64,000 nucleotides of DNA from contig CM040452.1 of the NCBI GenBank assembly GCA_022749755.1, positions 19,920,350 through 19,984,349 on the forward strand. Direction: 5' to 3'. The notes beneath the pieces are model-generated. The model was not told the origin of the DNA. It worked only from the letters and a program-made list of their open reading frames with translations, and did not search any database. The translations under genes were made by a program, and so were the position numbers. Below are positions 1-13,811 of this stretch, piece by piece. Source of the stretch: Azadirachta indica (taxonomy: Eukaryota; Streptophyta; Magnoliopsida; Sapindales; Meliaceae). The first letter of the stretch is position 1. Each line of letters opens with the position of its first letter.

Positions 1-3000
1 ATGATGAAGTTGGAAGAGTCTTCCTCTGTGTATTGTGTATGCTATTCATTGGGAATATCAAATGCCCATCCGTGTGGCATGATTCTCTTTCTGGCCACTT
101 CATAATTCACTCACTCTACGCATAGTAGCAAGTAGCCGTTTTTTTGCCCTTTCTTTCTTTTTTTTTTTTTTAATGAATTAAAATAAAAAATAAAATAAGA
201 GAGAGAGAGAGAGAGAGGGAGACAAAGTGGCAATTATGGGAATTAAAGGAAAAACAATGGGTGTTTTGGAAGAGAGATCACATGGGGAGAGGGAGTGAAA
301 AAAGAGAAGAATCCAAAGGGATGCACGTGACGACAGTCCCCGGGAGAGAGAGATATTTTGTTCGCATAATCGAATGATGAAACGTTCTGCCTTTTCAACA
401 TCGAGCCCACGCCCCCATCCTCTGGCGTGCATTACACTCTCCTACCAATCATGCCCCCGTCCTTCTTCTTTATTATTAAAATTCAAAATAAATAATAAAA
501 AAAGCCCTCACTCCTTATTTTATACCGTTTCAATCGTTTCATTTATTTTGTTTAAATATTTAATATTTTGTAACTATATATATATATAATTAATACCATT
601 GGGGTATGACACACGCTCTCACAAGGGAGATTGGGTGAAAAGTATTCAACGGACCGAATGCCTCGTTGGCAGAGACCCGTGCTACGTGTACTAACAATAC
701 TAGGCTCCCACGCGTTCCCTTGAGAATCGCACAAAAGGAGCGCGTGAATGAGCGACCTAAAATCGAAATTAAAAAAAAAAAAAAACAAAAAAGGCTGAGA
801 TTGGTAAAGAAATTCTCATCTGCTGTTGCAAAAGACCATAACATGCTGCTCTCCGAACCAATGGTCTCTCGCCACGTCATAGCCTTGCTAAAAGCTATTG
901 GGTAAATCAATGTCAGGGGTCAGGCATAGGTGGGGTGTATAGTAAATGCACAACCCTATGTCATTTTAGCTTAAATTAATGGAAAGCCAGTAGGCAGACT
1001 GCCAAAAAGGTGTGACACACTCCCCCTCTCTCCCTCCCTCAGAGTGAAGAAACCCTAACTTCAAAGTGAAAATGATGAGGAAAGAAAAAATGAAATAAAT
1101 AATAAAGGTGTTTTAATAATTATGATAATAAATGGGGTCAAGGGTTACTTAAAAAGGAGGAATTTGACCAAAACATTTACACCACAACAAGACAAAAACC
1201 AGTATTAAAAGCACATCATCTTGTTTACCCCTTAAACTAAAACAATCACTTTTTTCTTTTCCCCTTTTAAGTACATGCTTTGGCTTGCCAGCTAGGGCAC
1301 ATACCCATCTGCAATGTCACGACCCTCTTGCCATCCATCCATCCATCTCTTTCTTTTATTTTCTTTTTTCTTATGAGGTTTTTGAACAATTTAATGATAA
1401 ATGTATGTAATGAAAAATTCAGGGACTACATTCTCACTCACTGCTATTGTGACTTTTACGCAATGGTAAAATTGTAGTATATTTGTAAGGTGGGGAGGGA
1501 GCCGTGTTGCAGCTGATCTAAAGATCAGGTAAGGGTGGAGCTGGACCACTGCGATGGAGAGAGATAGCTAGAGGGTAGGGTTGGGAGTGGTAATTGGTGA
1601 GTCAGTTGTCAGCTTGGGCTCGACCTGTATACGGAGAGTTTCCCTCCCTGCCACCCACAGTGTCACTAAGCAGGTTTATCTCTGCATTCATCTATCCTGG
1701 CCCAACTTCATCTTTATTTAATTTTCTCTATCTACAACACGTACAAGCAACTTTATTTATTGGCGCACTTATTACCCAATTTCATTCTATCATTCACTTC
1801 ATAATTGTGCACTATATAGCACATTATTTGAAAATTTTCAGATTTAAGAAACAAAATTTCCTAAACCTAAATTAAAATATTTACGGTTAATTATTATTTC
1901 TTGACTTCCAATCAATTACCCAAGTCCATAGATCCACTCAGAAGATAATAACAATAACAATTATTATTCTAATCTTGTTTGAATAGAGGGTGATTAAGAC
2001 ATCAGAAGATAATAACAATAATAATTATTATTCTAATCTTGTTTGAATAGAGGGTAATTAAGACATGAACAAGTATTTGTGCTTAAAGGTAGAGCCAGAT
2101 GACATCCCATATGCTCCTCACTGACGAAAATCTTGTACCATGGATTTGGGACATCATACACATTAACACAATTATTAGAGAGGCATGTGCCCTCAACAAT
2201 TGGAGAAATTTTTGGAATACTGTCCTACATACATAGTTGCATACATAAGACATGATACGCTTCCTTATGATTGAAATTATTTTAAAACCTACTGTTAAAG
2301 AATTATAATCCCCTTACTTTTCAAGTAATAAGAAAGGACTGTTTTCCTGGTTCATAAATTAAGAGAAATGCCTAGTCAGTGAGAGAAAAATTTCATTAAC
2401 AGTAACAGAATAATGTCTCCATGCCCCATTACATGATATGGCGGATTGACAGCTTCATAATTTTTATATATATGTTCATATCATTTGTAAATTGTTCAAC
2501 TCATACACTTCTAACAATTCAGATTGAATTTGACACATATAGTTAATTATACATGATAATTAATGCATAAGTCATATTAATTTCAACTATTGAAAGTGCA
2601 TAAATCCAATAATTTACAAATGATTGTAGATATATGTGTAAAAATATCGAACTACCAATCCTTCCCTTTACATGATTAAGTTTAATAGCCTATGAGACTC
2701 AAAAGACAGAAAAGGAACTGACCTGCTGAGATTACAAAGTAAAACATAACTTGCACCGGTTTGATGTATACAAATTTCAACTTGCATTTATTAATCAAGT
2801 CACCTTGGGACCGGACTAATGACCATCATCTGATTGTAAGATCAACTAGATCCAAGATAGACAACTATACAGAAAACAGAAGGAAAAAGAATTTGAAAAA
2901 CTAATAATCCTTTTTCTCTTTTTGCCACGATATTTCTCACCCTAAGACCTATTTAACCCCACCTATCCTAACACCACACTGGGTTTTAAGCCCAAGGGCT

Positions 3001-3230
3001 CTTTCTCAACAATTTACAGATTCTCAACCTGATATTGATAGTCATTACTCACAAAACTTCCTTTTCTAGACATGATGCAGATGGTGACTGTGGAACAAAG
3101 TGGGCCTAAAATGCAGTAATGACCTTCCAAATACAACTTGAGTGAATCATCTGTACGAATGCTTACGGCATATTTTGTGAAAGTTCCAATCATTGACAGA
3201 GACCCTCAGAATTATGTCATGGAAACTACT
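1..3230. other. Intergenic spacer, no gene recognised
   Basis: No open reading frame here resembles a known family or continues across splice sites. It holds a GA run (about 198-217), a short AT run (about 572-588), an A run (about 770-785), a CT-rich stretch followed by a telo-box-like AAACCCTAA (about 1020-1060) of the kind often seen near plant promoters and leaders, and a 64-base tandem duplication (1939-2066). The last few hundred bases are probably 3' UTR of the oxidoreductase gene that ends at 3231. Function of the rest is unknown. Confidence 0.6.
1939..2066. repeat. Tandem duplication, 2 x 64 bp
   Basis: Bases 1939-2002 and 2003-2066 are head-to-tail copies that differ at only two positions by eye. 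Both begin CAGAAGATAATAAC and end with the GACAT block. The near identity suggests a recent slippage or unequal-exchange event. Confidence 0.9.
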
Positions 3231-6200
3231 TCAGTCAAATTCCAGAACTACTTTACCAGGAATAAGCCTCTTGTCTTTTGCCTCATGAGCCTCTTTCACT
3301 TGTGTCACAGGAAATGTTTTATCAACTGGTATTTTGAGCTTCCCAGCTTCAGATAGCCTGCGAATCTCTTCTAAACCTTCTGCATCAGCCCGCATGTATG
3401 TGTATGAATATTCTGGACCATCAGAGTAAAAAACAAACATTGGTTCAATAGTCAAAAAACATGATGATTTGCAAGTGAATGGGATGTTTTAACCATTTGA
3501 AAAGAATACTTGACATCCTCTTTTCCAGCATAAGGCATGAATTACGAAAAAATTTTTTGCAAAAGCTTGAAAAGGTTGCACAGACACAAGCATTTTGTAA
3601 CATGAAGAAGTTTCTTTAGACACTTTCAGAAGTTTTTTCTTCAAACAAACTTCACCAATATGGGGGTACTGGGTCAGCATGAGGGCAGCTTCTGCCACCT
3701 CGTAACTCCCTTCCTTATACGTGCTATAGAGGAGAGTAATACTTGATCATGAAGAACAGTGGCAGGAAAAGAGAGAAATATTTGTGGAAATAAGCGGCAG
3801 GAAAAGAAAGGGAGAACCACGTCCCAATAGGTGGTTGATCCTCAAGTAGCACACAGAAGATAATTTATTGCAACTTAACAAAATTCGCATATATACCCCA
3901 AAACTTCCTGGGCATCTTTTCAAAACTTAATACACCAGATATTTCTGTTCGCTATGTTTTTCCCAGCATAGACATCAATATGACAGCTAAGCCCGACAAA
4001 CTGTAAACCAATTTGAAGACGGCAAATAGTTTAGAAAATCATCATTGGATTATGATCACATTCAACTACTTACAAGCAACCAATAATGAAGCTGAAAGAA
4101 CATAAGTATTTGCACTGTGGATAAGGGATTTAAATCTACAACTTGGCAAGAAAATCCACACTTTTTCTGTTCAATAGATTTTGAAGTTTAGTAAATAGCT
4201 ATACCTATTCCATGAGAATACCAGTACTCCAGCCGTTTCTTCAGTAGCACTGCTGTAGCTAAAGGAAGTCCAAATGCTAATCCATAATGATCCGCGAAAG
4301 ACGCTGTCTCACCCTATAAACAGAAGTGAAGTAGATCATGAATAGCTTATGTTGAAGCATTCAGGAATATAGCACAAAAAATTCTTCAAAAAGCAAAAAT
4401 AAATTAGCTTTCATTTCTTACGTGAAGTGTCATATAATGCCCACCCCTCTTCAAAATATTGATGCCCAATCTTTCAGTCTCTGGTCCGCCAATAGTGTCC
4501 AAAACCGCATCAAACTTCCCCTTTATTGCCACTTCAAGGTCCTAAGAATTAATCATGGTTGATAAATTATCAGCATACAGAATGTTAAATTTCAAACAGC
4601 TGAAAAAATAGAATCAAGCAAATTAAAGCAGATCATATCATCACCTCAGAAGAATAGTCAACAGCTTGCTCAGCACCAGCTGCCAGCACTCGATCTATAC
4701 TTTTGCTTCCACAAGTAGCAGTAACACAACACCCTGAAGCTACTGAAAACTGTACTGCAGCAAAACCTACCGCTCCTCCTCCACCCACAACTAACAACCT
4801 CTGTCTGGGGAGATGAGGATCAATAATGAGCAAATAAATAATGAAAATTTTCCCTTACACATACAGAAACTTTGGTTGGGATATCATACTTTCATCAACT
4901 TCAAAAATAAATAAATAAATAAATAAAAATAACAAAGGGACCAATATTTTGAAAGGTAACATGGGTACCAATAATTGGGAAAGTTGACACAGGAACTGAT
5001 AATTTGGAATCACACAGAAACGAGATACACAATCCATTTAAGCATCAATGACAGTGAAGGGTTATATAAATTGCTGTTAATTATAAATGTGCATCATATA
5101 CATATCACATAAACCTGAAAGTTTGCTCAACTTTTTACGATGAACAGCAAAGTTTACCATTGGCGAATACCAATAAAGGTTTATTGATAACCCATCATAA
5201 AACTAGTACAAGTGGAAGAACAAAAAAAATGGTCAGCATAACATCCACACACACACACAGAGAACAATTTCTGTTAATACAATTTCATTGCAGCAGTAGA
5301 ACGAATACATGTCAAAATTGTCAATTTTATTTTTAAAAGCACAAAAACCATTTTTATCCCAAGAAAGAATTTTGTATCTGCAAAATACATACCCCTCAGT
5401 TATCCTAGCAGTACTTTTTAGAGCTCTCCAAGCAGTCAGCGCAGCAAAAGGAATTGCACTTGCCTCCTATAGGAACACATGAAACTATATAAAATGATGT
5501 TCTACAGTAAAAGGTTATTATCAAAACAGAAAACAATGTCTTAATCGTTCAGCCAAAAATTGAGGTCATAAAAGTACTAATTTATAGCTACTCGAAAGGA
5601 TAATTAAGCAACCATTTTTGGTGCTAAACATTAAACATCTTACATGTGGCTAATATGGATAGCAGTCAAATATAACTGACGAAATAAAGCTAACAACAAT
5701 ATATTCAAAACCAGAAGGCTAGCAACAATAATATATTCAACTTGAAACCACAATGAGATTAATTCTTACTACATGCGTAACTGATGCTGGCTTTGGAGTA
5801 AGTTCATCTTCTGAAAGAATTGCATAGTCAGTGTAAGTACCCCTCACAGCAGTTGGGTGCAATGCACCAAAAACTTCTTGTCCTACAGTCAGAGATTTCA
5901 CTGAAGCTCCGACAGCTGCAACTTCACCACTAACATCACGACCCAAAATGAGAGGTAGAAGAGGTTCAAATATGGACCGACCATAGCCTGATCGCATCTG
6001 AAAGAAATTAAAATTTAGAACATTAATATATTATGATTGCAAGGCCGAATGCTTTCCCAAAGAAAATTCGAGAATCCACTAGAGTGGCAACCAAATAGTA
6101 TGATAAATCAGTTACAATCTTGTCCGAGATAGCAAACTTGTAAGTAATCTACAGCTGAACAGAATACAATGATTGTGTCCAGAATAAATACTAGATATCT

Positions 6201-6726
6201 TCTGATAACATTTTTCAGCTGCCTTAGGGCACGCATTAACCTCACATAATTCTTAATACAGTTCTCCATGATCATCTATTCACAGAAACATTACCCGACA
6301 CTAACAATTATATAAAATTCAGGATTTAAATTAATTAAGCCAAGTTTCACTTTCATGGCAATTATCGAGCTCAATATTCAATGATAAAAATACATATCTA
6401 CTTAGGCAAATTCAATTCTTCATTTTCCTTCAATATCTCATTATTTTCTCCGCAACCAAAGAAAGAAAAATACACAAAACAAGGATCGGCTCAAATGAAA
6501 ACTCACTCACTCTTGTATCAAGTGGATTGATAGAAACAGCTCGGGTTCTAACGAGGACCTCGTTGGCTTTGAGATCAGGAACCTCCACATTGGGCCGGAC
6601 CTCCAGCACCTGCGGGCCGCCGAACCGCGGGAGCACGACTGCCCTGCAGCTGGTCACCATGAACCGAAGGAACCGTAATGACCAAACCGAATTGTTAACG
6701 TTCCTTTGAGATTTTAGGATTTGCAT
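3231..6726 (-). CDS. Zinc-type quinone oxidoreductase, RTN4IP1-like
   Basis: Medium-chain dehydrogenase/reductase, closest in style to the plant relatives of reticulon-4-interacting protein 1. These are NADPH-dependent oxidoreductases, organellar in animals. Seven exons read on minus: 6511-6726, 5773-5997, 5393-5466, 4645-4804, 4422-4541, 4205-4313 and 3231-3412. They join in frame to 361 residues, the usual family length. The GroES-like half (about residues 25-150) includes GRDVSGEVAAVG. The Rossmann half starts with the cofactor loop GGGGAVG at residues 179-185. The C-terminus IPGKVVLEFD is typical of the family. The N-terminus before M23 is basic and could be a mitochondrial presequence; M23 (MVTSCRAVVLP) is an alternative start. 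The catalytic zinc ligands of alcohol dehydrogenases are absent, as expected for the quinone-oxidoreductase branch. The substrate is not known. Confidence 0.88.
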
Positions 6727-7340
6727 TTTTGCGTTTATCTTTCTGTAGTATCCTATCTATTTCTTTCCTAGTTTGGTTTTGGAGCCAAGTGTTGGGGTTT
6801 CTGTATGTTGAATTGAAGAAATGCTACGCATAGTAGGTGTTTGTGTTTTGTCCGCACAGAAGGTAGTTGTGTACGTGTCCTCCGTGTATTAATCCTTCGA
6901 CCCTTTTTTTTTAATTTTCAAAATTATTTTGGATGGAGATGATTTTAAAAAATATATATTTACTTTCTAAATTTACATAAAATTATAACCAACAGGTGTT
7001 AAAAGGAAATTCTAGCAGAAGTTATTTCTATCGTCTGATTACAATGAAGAGCTCGCTTTTTGTTCCTTTCCCTGTCCAAGTAAACTCGAGAAATGAAAAA
7101 ATTCTGAACGTCTTCTTCTTCTCAGCTTAGTTATTAAGACTGAATTTTCCTTTTTCTGTTCACTTCTGCCGTATCTTGCTATTGGAAAAGTACGAGATGA
7201 ACCCAAGAATATTATAAACCTTACCAGGGTAAATTTAATTGAACAAAGAAAATTCATGTAACTGAAGCTTGTATATAAATATTCAAGAAAAAGATAATGT
7301 CAAAAACTGTGAAATAAACCTACTATTTTTCATAAATATT
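6727..7340. other. Spacer: oxidoreductase promoter and SHH2-like 3' UTR
   Basis: This 614-base gap separates two minus-strand genes. The left part must hold the promoter and leader of the oxidoreductase. The right part must hold the 3' UTR of the SAWADEE gene, which ends at 7341. No convincing coding frame or TATA box was identified. Confidence 0.6.
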
Positions 7341-10300
7341 TTAGCTAGAACTGCCGGTTGTGGCACTTGTTGCAGCAGTGCCGCTCAATATAGCAGCACC
7401 ACTTGGAGGAACAGGATTGCTCACACTGATTGCACTGCTGCCAGTGGTGTTTTTGGCTTCTGCAGTCGTAGTTTGGATGGGTACAGATACAATGGAGTGA
7501 GATACAGGGGCAGCTGGGGCTACAATTCCACTGCCCTGCTTCTGCACCATTTCGGAGGATGAACTAATAACCCTAGGAGCAGTGGCTGCAGAAAGATCCG
7601 TGCTAGTTTTCTGCTGGTCTGCAGGTGCTGAGTCGTTCACAGCATGAAGTTGTTGCAACCTGTAATCAGTTTCAGGCCGACGGCAAACCTTTCTGAGAGG
7701 CACAATTTCCTGAGGGTTCAAATCAACAACCAACGATCTGTCACTGATCATAAAGCACACCAATATATTTATTTAACAATACAAGGATTTGATTAACAGT
7801 CATAAAGCACCATAATCATTAATTACATAATGTGTAAGTTATATTTGTTCCCAAGAAATTAAATTAAATTGTTTTCTCGTAAACAAGTAATGGGAGTTAT
7901 GTTCATTTCCCACCCAACTAAAGTTTAAAAACAACAAAGAAAATCTGCAAATTTTGATTGGAGACTTTCCTTAGATCTATATCACCAAATATGTTCATTT
8001 CAAGTTTACACATTCAAAAGATATCATGGAGTAATACATAAAAAATGTTGCACATCCAGAAAATTTGCATTTGTTTCAGTAGCAAACATTACATAACTAA
8101 GAACTCATAATACTGTTGGTCACCTCTTCATATCCGTTGAATGGAGCCCAAATGTTTAATCTAAAACAAGTGAAATTTGTCTTGACAAAATAAGCCTATG
8201 CATCAATAGAATTGTAACTACGTAAAGGGTTGTTGCATAACTCTCCAAGGATTACCATTCTATCACAGAATAGAAAATATATAAGCCTAGGTCAATTGCC
8301 AACAAATTGTAGGACACAGTATTTTAATCTCACAACCAACACCCGTACTCAACCTGAATAACAAAAATAATGACAATGGCCAAAGCTACCAATGGAAGAG
8401 GTAATGTACATTATGTAAACAAAAATAAAAAGGGATCACATAGAATAATGAAATGTAGACCATCCCTAGACACTAGGATAATGACCCCCAACAAGATCTG
8501 TTACAAAGAACTACTAGATGAGCAGCTTATCATCATATTGGCCATAAGAATTATATTGCTTTTTACCCATGGGAGTCAGACCACAAAAAACAAATAAAAA
8601 TAAGGGGAAACAAAAGGAGATGAATAACTTATACCTCAGATTGATCATGATCATAGCGTACCAAAAACCTACAGCGACAACCTCTTACATCATGCCTTCG
8701 TCGTTGTGCATCAAGAACGTGGGCATCAAAGTAAAGAGCCTGATCTTTACCTTCCTGAGAATTTCAATCACATTAGATATAGGTGTTCACATGCAGAACC
8801 AATTATAAGTAGCTTCTCTAATAGTTTGAGTAAAAGCATTCTTTTGTTAGCTTTTACAAGTAGTTATTCCCACCTGAAAACAGAGTATGAGATCTCCAGG
8901 AAGAACAGCAACACATTCTGATGCTTCACATGGAAGAGAACGCTGCCGAAGATGCTTTTTAATGTTAACCCACTCATCCTCCTCTGGTCCAAAACCAGCA
9001 AATCTTACCTGTACTTCCTGTAGGAAGACCAATATTTCAACACAACATCAGAAAAGCAGAAAAAAGCACAAGTGAAATCAATTGATAAATGAGACCATTT
9101 CTATTATTATGTTGTGTTAGAAGTTCAAGAAGTTCAAGAAGTCCAAGTACTATGAAATTTTATACAAAGTCAAATCAAAATTTGAAGAATTCACACAATA
9201 TAGACAAGGTTAAATAACTGTCTCATAACTTGCACTGTATCAACATATGCAGTGACACATTTCAAAATCTTACCGGATCACTTGTCTCTAAATTCCTATG
9301 GGCTAGAAAGGTTGCAACATCATACCTAAGTACAGAAGACAAGGTAATTAAATTACTTACGAAACATTTTAAATCCTTACGATGATGACTATCACTTACT
9401 ATGAAAAGAAGCAAATAAAAAGCCACCTCATTTCCTAAAATGTACAGCAGGATAGACTTACCATGCACCATCCCTTGCAGATTTAGCTTCAAATTCCATA
9501 AAAGTACTTTCTGATGTGGCCCTCCCTGCACTTGAAACTGGGCAGAAAAAAAGAAGAACTGAGGGGCAAACAGATCTGAAAGTTTTATAATGAGAAGCAG
9601 CATTAATTCAACTAGAAAGCATAGAGAAAAAGGGAAAATTGAAGTTAAGTGGCTTGTTTCTTCGCCTTGCTTTCTAGATCCTGTCGAATGCAGTCTCTTA
9701 ATGACCTTTCAGGACTTCCAAATGACATAAAAAGGGTATACTTTGTATGCATGATCTTTTCTCCTTTTCAGCAGAAACCCTTACTGGACATTGGGTTCTC
9801 AAAAAAATATAAAGGATAAAAAGAAACGGTAATAAAAGAATTGCTTATAAGTAAAGCTGTCTTCCCAACATTTTCCTTCCTCTTGCATTACGTTTACTGA
9901 ATAAAAATGAGTCATTACAGAACAATCCCCAGAAAGAAAAGGAAAAACAAAAATAAAAGTGAAAGATGGAGGTTGTGTGTTTTAGGATGAGTGTCCAGGC
10001 TGCTACACGTCTATATTTGGACTGTAATATCAAGGTATATATTCTTCATCAAAGTAACACAAGGCCTATAATATATCTAACCAAGAGAGTGCTGTATATA
10101 TTTATATATAGATATAAGAGCTCATGGCAAAGGTCTGTACCACCTTAGTGTTTTTTTTTTTAACTTATTTAATACTTTTATCATGTCATACATCATAGTG
10201 CAAACAAAAGATACATTAACTCAAAACACAGTGAAGGCATATAATTATATGTCAGTTTTGTATGTTTTGAGTGGAATTCAAGACATGTATAGTTCAGAAC

Positions 10301-12600
10301 AATGAAACCTAGAAGATTCATGTATTACAGAAAATGATACTCCATAATAATGATTCATACATATGACAAAAAAGATGCTTCTCTTGTATCATTCCAATTT
10401 ATTATAATAATGTTTAACTCTTAGATGTTTAACACATCTCTCATAGTCCAAGCTCCAGTTTACAAGTAAAATCAGAAAAATTTCACTGAAAAGGTAATTT
10501 GTCAACAACTGTTAAGTACGTAAACAAAGATGCAGTCATTAATTTCCTCTCCTAGTAAACACCATAAATGAAGAGCATCAAATACCATGAACCATCAAGT
10601 GAAAAATTGTTTATTTACTGGACAACTACAAGTTGATGCCTAATTAGATGCAGAAATTACAAAGGCAAACTAGTAGTCTTTTGGTATACTTTAGTTGTCG
10701 TTATATAAAGAACAAATAAGAGTATGTAAGTCTCTTGAGAAGCAGTAGTTATTGGAATAAAAGGGGCAAAAAGAGATTCACAACTTTAAGCCTAGATCAG
10801 AGTCCATTCTACCTGAAGGAGGTGGCACAGAAGAAGGCATGGAGGCAGGAATGGAGGAAGCAGGCATGGACGCAGGAATTGGGGCAGCCACAGGTTGAGG
10901 AATATTTCTCACTGGAGCAGAATCATCCCGGGCCATAGGTGTTACATTTAACTTTCCAGGAGATTTAATTGATTTCGCCCTTATCGCATACCGCCTATTT
11001 TGGAACCAATTCCAAACCTATAATAAAATCAATGTATTAATGTATTAACTCCGAATGACTACTTATTGTTGAAAATGCAATAAATACACTTACTTGCTTC
11101 ATTTGCACAATAATTTTCCCTTTTCGTTCTGGGGACTCACTACAACAAAAATGTAATGCATTTCAATTCCAATATCATAAAAATATTAACAAATATAATA
11201 TGTCAAACTCTAGATAGAAAAAAGGCACACCTGAACTTCTCTGCAAGTGCTACAAGAATTTCCCGTGATGGCATTGCATTGTGGTGCTCTTGCAAAATAC
11301 CTTCCATCTCCGTAACCTTCATAAAGAGACAATTGTACAACTCATTATTGAAAGTAATAACTACGTGAAAACCTTAATGGCAACAAAATTAATTTTCGTT
11401 CCATTTAATAGACAGTGGTTCACCTATTGAGCTGTACCATTCCAAAACAATAGAAGCGACCAATCAGAATAACTAAGAAACAAATTAACCCAAATAAAGA
11501 AATTTTTCATTAGCATGAATTTGCATTCTTCACCACAACAACCTCAGTAACTCGTTGACTTCCATAAATGTCAAGAGACTCAGAAATTGTCCAGAATATC
11601 AATCAGACAAAAAGAAGAATTATAAGTTACGGTAAAAATCGTTACCAATCAAAATAGTTTAGATTCAAACAAAGTTAAAGCTATAAACATGTTTCCCACA
11701 TAAGAACCAAAAAAAAAGGCGCGAAAAGCTTATTTAAAAATTTGTTCCTTGAAACTACTTTTTAAAAGCCAACACCAAACTTGCGGCAAGCAGGACCATC
11801 AAATAAATGTTTCTAGCTTTCATTTTGAGATTTATGTTCATGAGAAACAAGTGACAACAAAGGTACAACCCTAAAATTTCTCCCCATATTTCATCTCTGA
11901 CGCTGGCAGCATAATTTTAAAAGTGGGAGGCAAGACATATAAACCACTTAAACTCAAAAATCACAAATCATAAATTAAACGCCAAGCAACAAATTTTCAT
12001 TACAATCACATACCAAAATCCTCAGTAAGGAATCCATCAATCTAAAGCACCAAATATATTCTATATTGCAATTTTTAAATACTTAAAAAGAATTAAGCAC
12101 GACCTACACAAAAGAAAGTCAAGATTCAGAAAATCAAACATGTAAAACCTGAAATCGCACTAAAATTTTTGCTACCTTCAACACTTAACTGTCCTCACAA
12201 ACTTACATATCCATGCATCAAAGATTGCATAAACATCAAAAGACAACGTGAAGAAGACAACAAGAAAAATTTTAAACGGAAGAAAAAAAATCGAATGATC
12301 CAATTAACATTATCAACTCTAAATTAAAAATTCGAAGTACTTCAACACATTCACACTCCATAAACATACATGCAGCACATTTTACATGAACATCAAAAAC
12401 AAAACGGGTAAAAAACAAACAGAAGCAACCTAACAACAAATCGACCGAATCAACATCTCGAACACTAAATACAAAATTTAAACCACTGAGATACATTAAT
12501 ATTAGAAACAATCATTTAAATAAAAGGAGGGAAAAGAAGAAAATACCTCAGCGGGAGTGAAGCGGAAGGCGGGACCTCCATTACTGGGAGGACGACCCAT
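7341..12600 (-). CDS. SHH2: SAWADEE homeodomain protein, SHH2-like
   Basis: Nine exons on minus: 12547-12600, 11231-11316, 11094-11139, 10813-11017, 9462-9537, 9274-9325, 8874-9017, 8635-8754 and 7341-7709. They join in frame to 383 residues. A divergent homeodomain covers about residues 10-74, with the recognition-helix signature WNWFQNRRY at 64-72. A Pro/Ala/Ser/Met-rich linker follows. A SAWADEE domain runs from about 145 to 272, with [14 protein letters not shown] near its start and [16 protein letters not shown] near its end. A Ser/Thr/Ala-rich tail closes the protein. SAWADEE domains are tandem-tudor-like readers of histone H3. In Arabidopsis, SHH1 recruits RNA polymerase IV for RNA-directed DNA methylation, and SHH2 is its less studied paralog. 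Assignment to SHH2 rather than SHH1 rests on the [18 protein letters not shown] start and is moderately sure. The last acceptor (before EIVPL) was chosen because it keeps phase 0; a nearer acceptor gives a stop. Confidence 0.9.
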
Positions 12601-13811
12601 GTCAGCGGAGTTTCCCTTCCTCTCTCTGTCTCTGTTTCTCGTCCAAGTATAACAGGAAAGCGGAGAGACTAACCGCTTGAAAAAGGGGGAAAAAAAAATT
12701 AAAATCCAAGAGCAATATATTGTGTTGTTTGGGCAACGGGGAGTTCGGTGTTGTAAACGGGAAGAGATTGCGGTTTTTTTTTTTTTTTTTTTTTTTTCTG
12801 TTTGTGTGTGTGCGTATGTGAGTTTGAAAGGGCGGAATCAGACAGTCGGGTCAGGTGTGTCCCGTGCGGTGATTATGGCTTTGGTTTTGATCTGAAACCC
12901 AACGAAAAGGATGCCCTCCTCTAATTTTAATTTTTAAATCAACCCACCAAATCACCCTTTTATTTTTCTTTTTATTTCTTTTTCAATTAATTTTTGTTCT
13001 TTCCCGTTTTAAAAGTCTTTTTTTCTCTCGCGTTTACCCATCTTTTCTTTGATTTTTAATCTTGTAATAACGTAATTTAATTTCTAAACTTATATATATA
13101 TATATGTTTATTTTCGCATAAAGTAAAATATGATTTGATTTATGCACACGTATATTTATTCTTATATAAGGTAAATTATACTTTAATTTATTTGCATATA
13201 TATTTTCCTATAAGGTAAAGTTATATTAAAATGAGTCAGGACAGATTTCATAACGTAAACATACTTAATTTGTTGGAAAATATTAATTAGGTGTGAGTTC
13301 TTATCATATATACGTTCTTATTTTCAAATTAATGGATTTTTTCTTCCCTCTATATTTATCAAGATAAAATCAATCAAGATTCACAACGTTCTCAACCTGT
13401 AAATTAACTAATAGTGTATCAAATTAGTTATATTATAGATCTTGACATAGATGTTACAACAACTTTTGTTCTAGTCAAATCAAATTTTTATTAGTTTTGA
13501 ACATAATCGAAAAATAAGTTATGTAATAATTAAAAATAATAATAACGTAGTTATACCAGCTTTTCATTGTCAAAAGTTCACATCTAAAAATTTATTATTT
13601 ATTTAGTTATTTCTACGAGAAGGTTCTAACGCACGATTTAATCATACGTCACACAGATTTTCCAACACATAAATAATGCAATAACAAGCAAGCATTAGAT
13701 AAAGGTAGATATGAAATATCACATCAAACTTCTTATGTTTTTAGAAAAGAAGCAAAGCAACAAAAAGGCATGTAGATGATGAACCATCTGATCTGCTTTC
13801 TCATCTAAAGT
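12601..13811. other. SHH2-like promoter and spacer
   Basis: Contains the upstream region of the SAWADEE gene (minus) and the 3' flank of ELOF1 (minus). A T run of about 20 bases at 12776-12797 is followed by a TG-rich stretch, so it reads as CA plus A-run in the gene's sense. The rest is AT-rich with no coding frame. No clear TATA box was assigned. Confidence 0.55.

Noticed and set aside
178..910. Several 70-106 residue frames in the first kilobase
   Set aside because: Low complexity, driven by GA, A and T runs, with no family resemblance or splice continuity.
7269..7562. Plus-strand open frame opposite the last SHH2-like exon
   Set aside because: Composition and position show it is the complement of the Ser/Thr/Ala-rich tail of the minus-strand protein.
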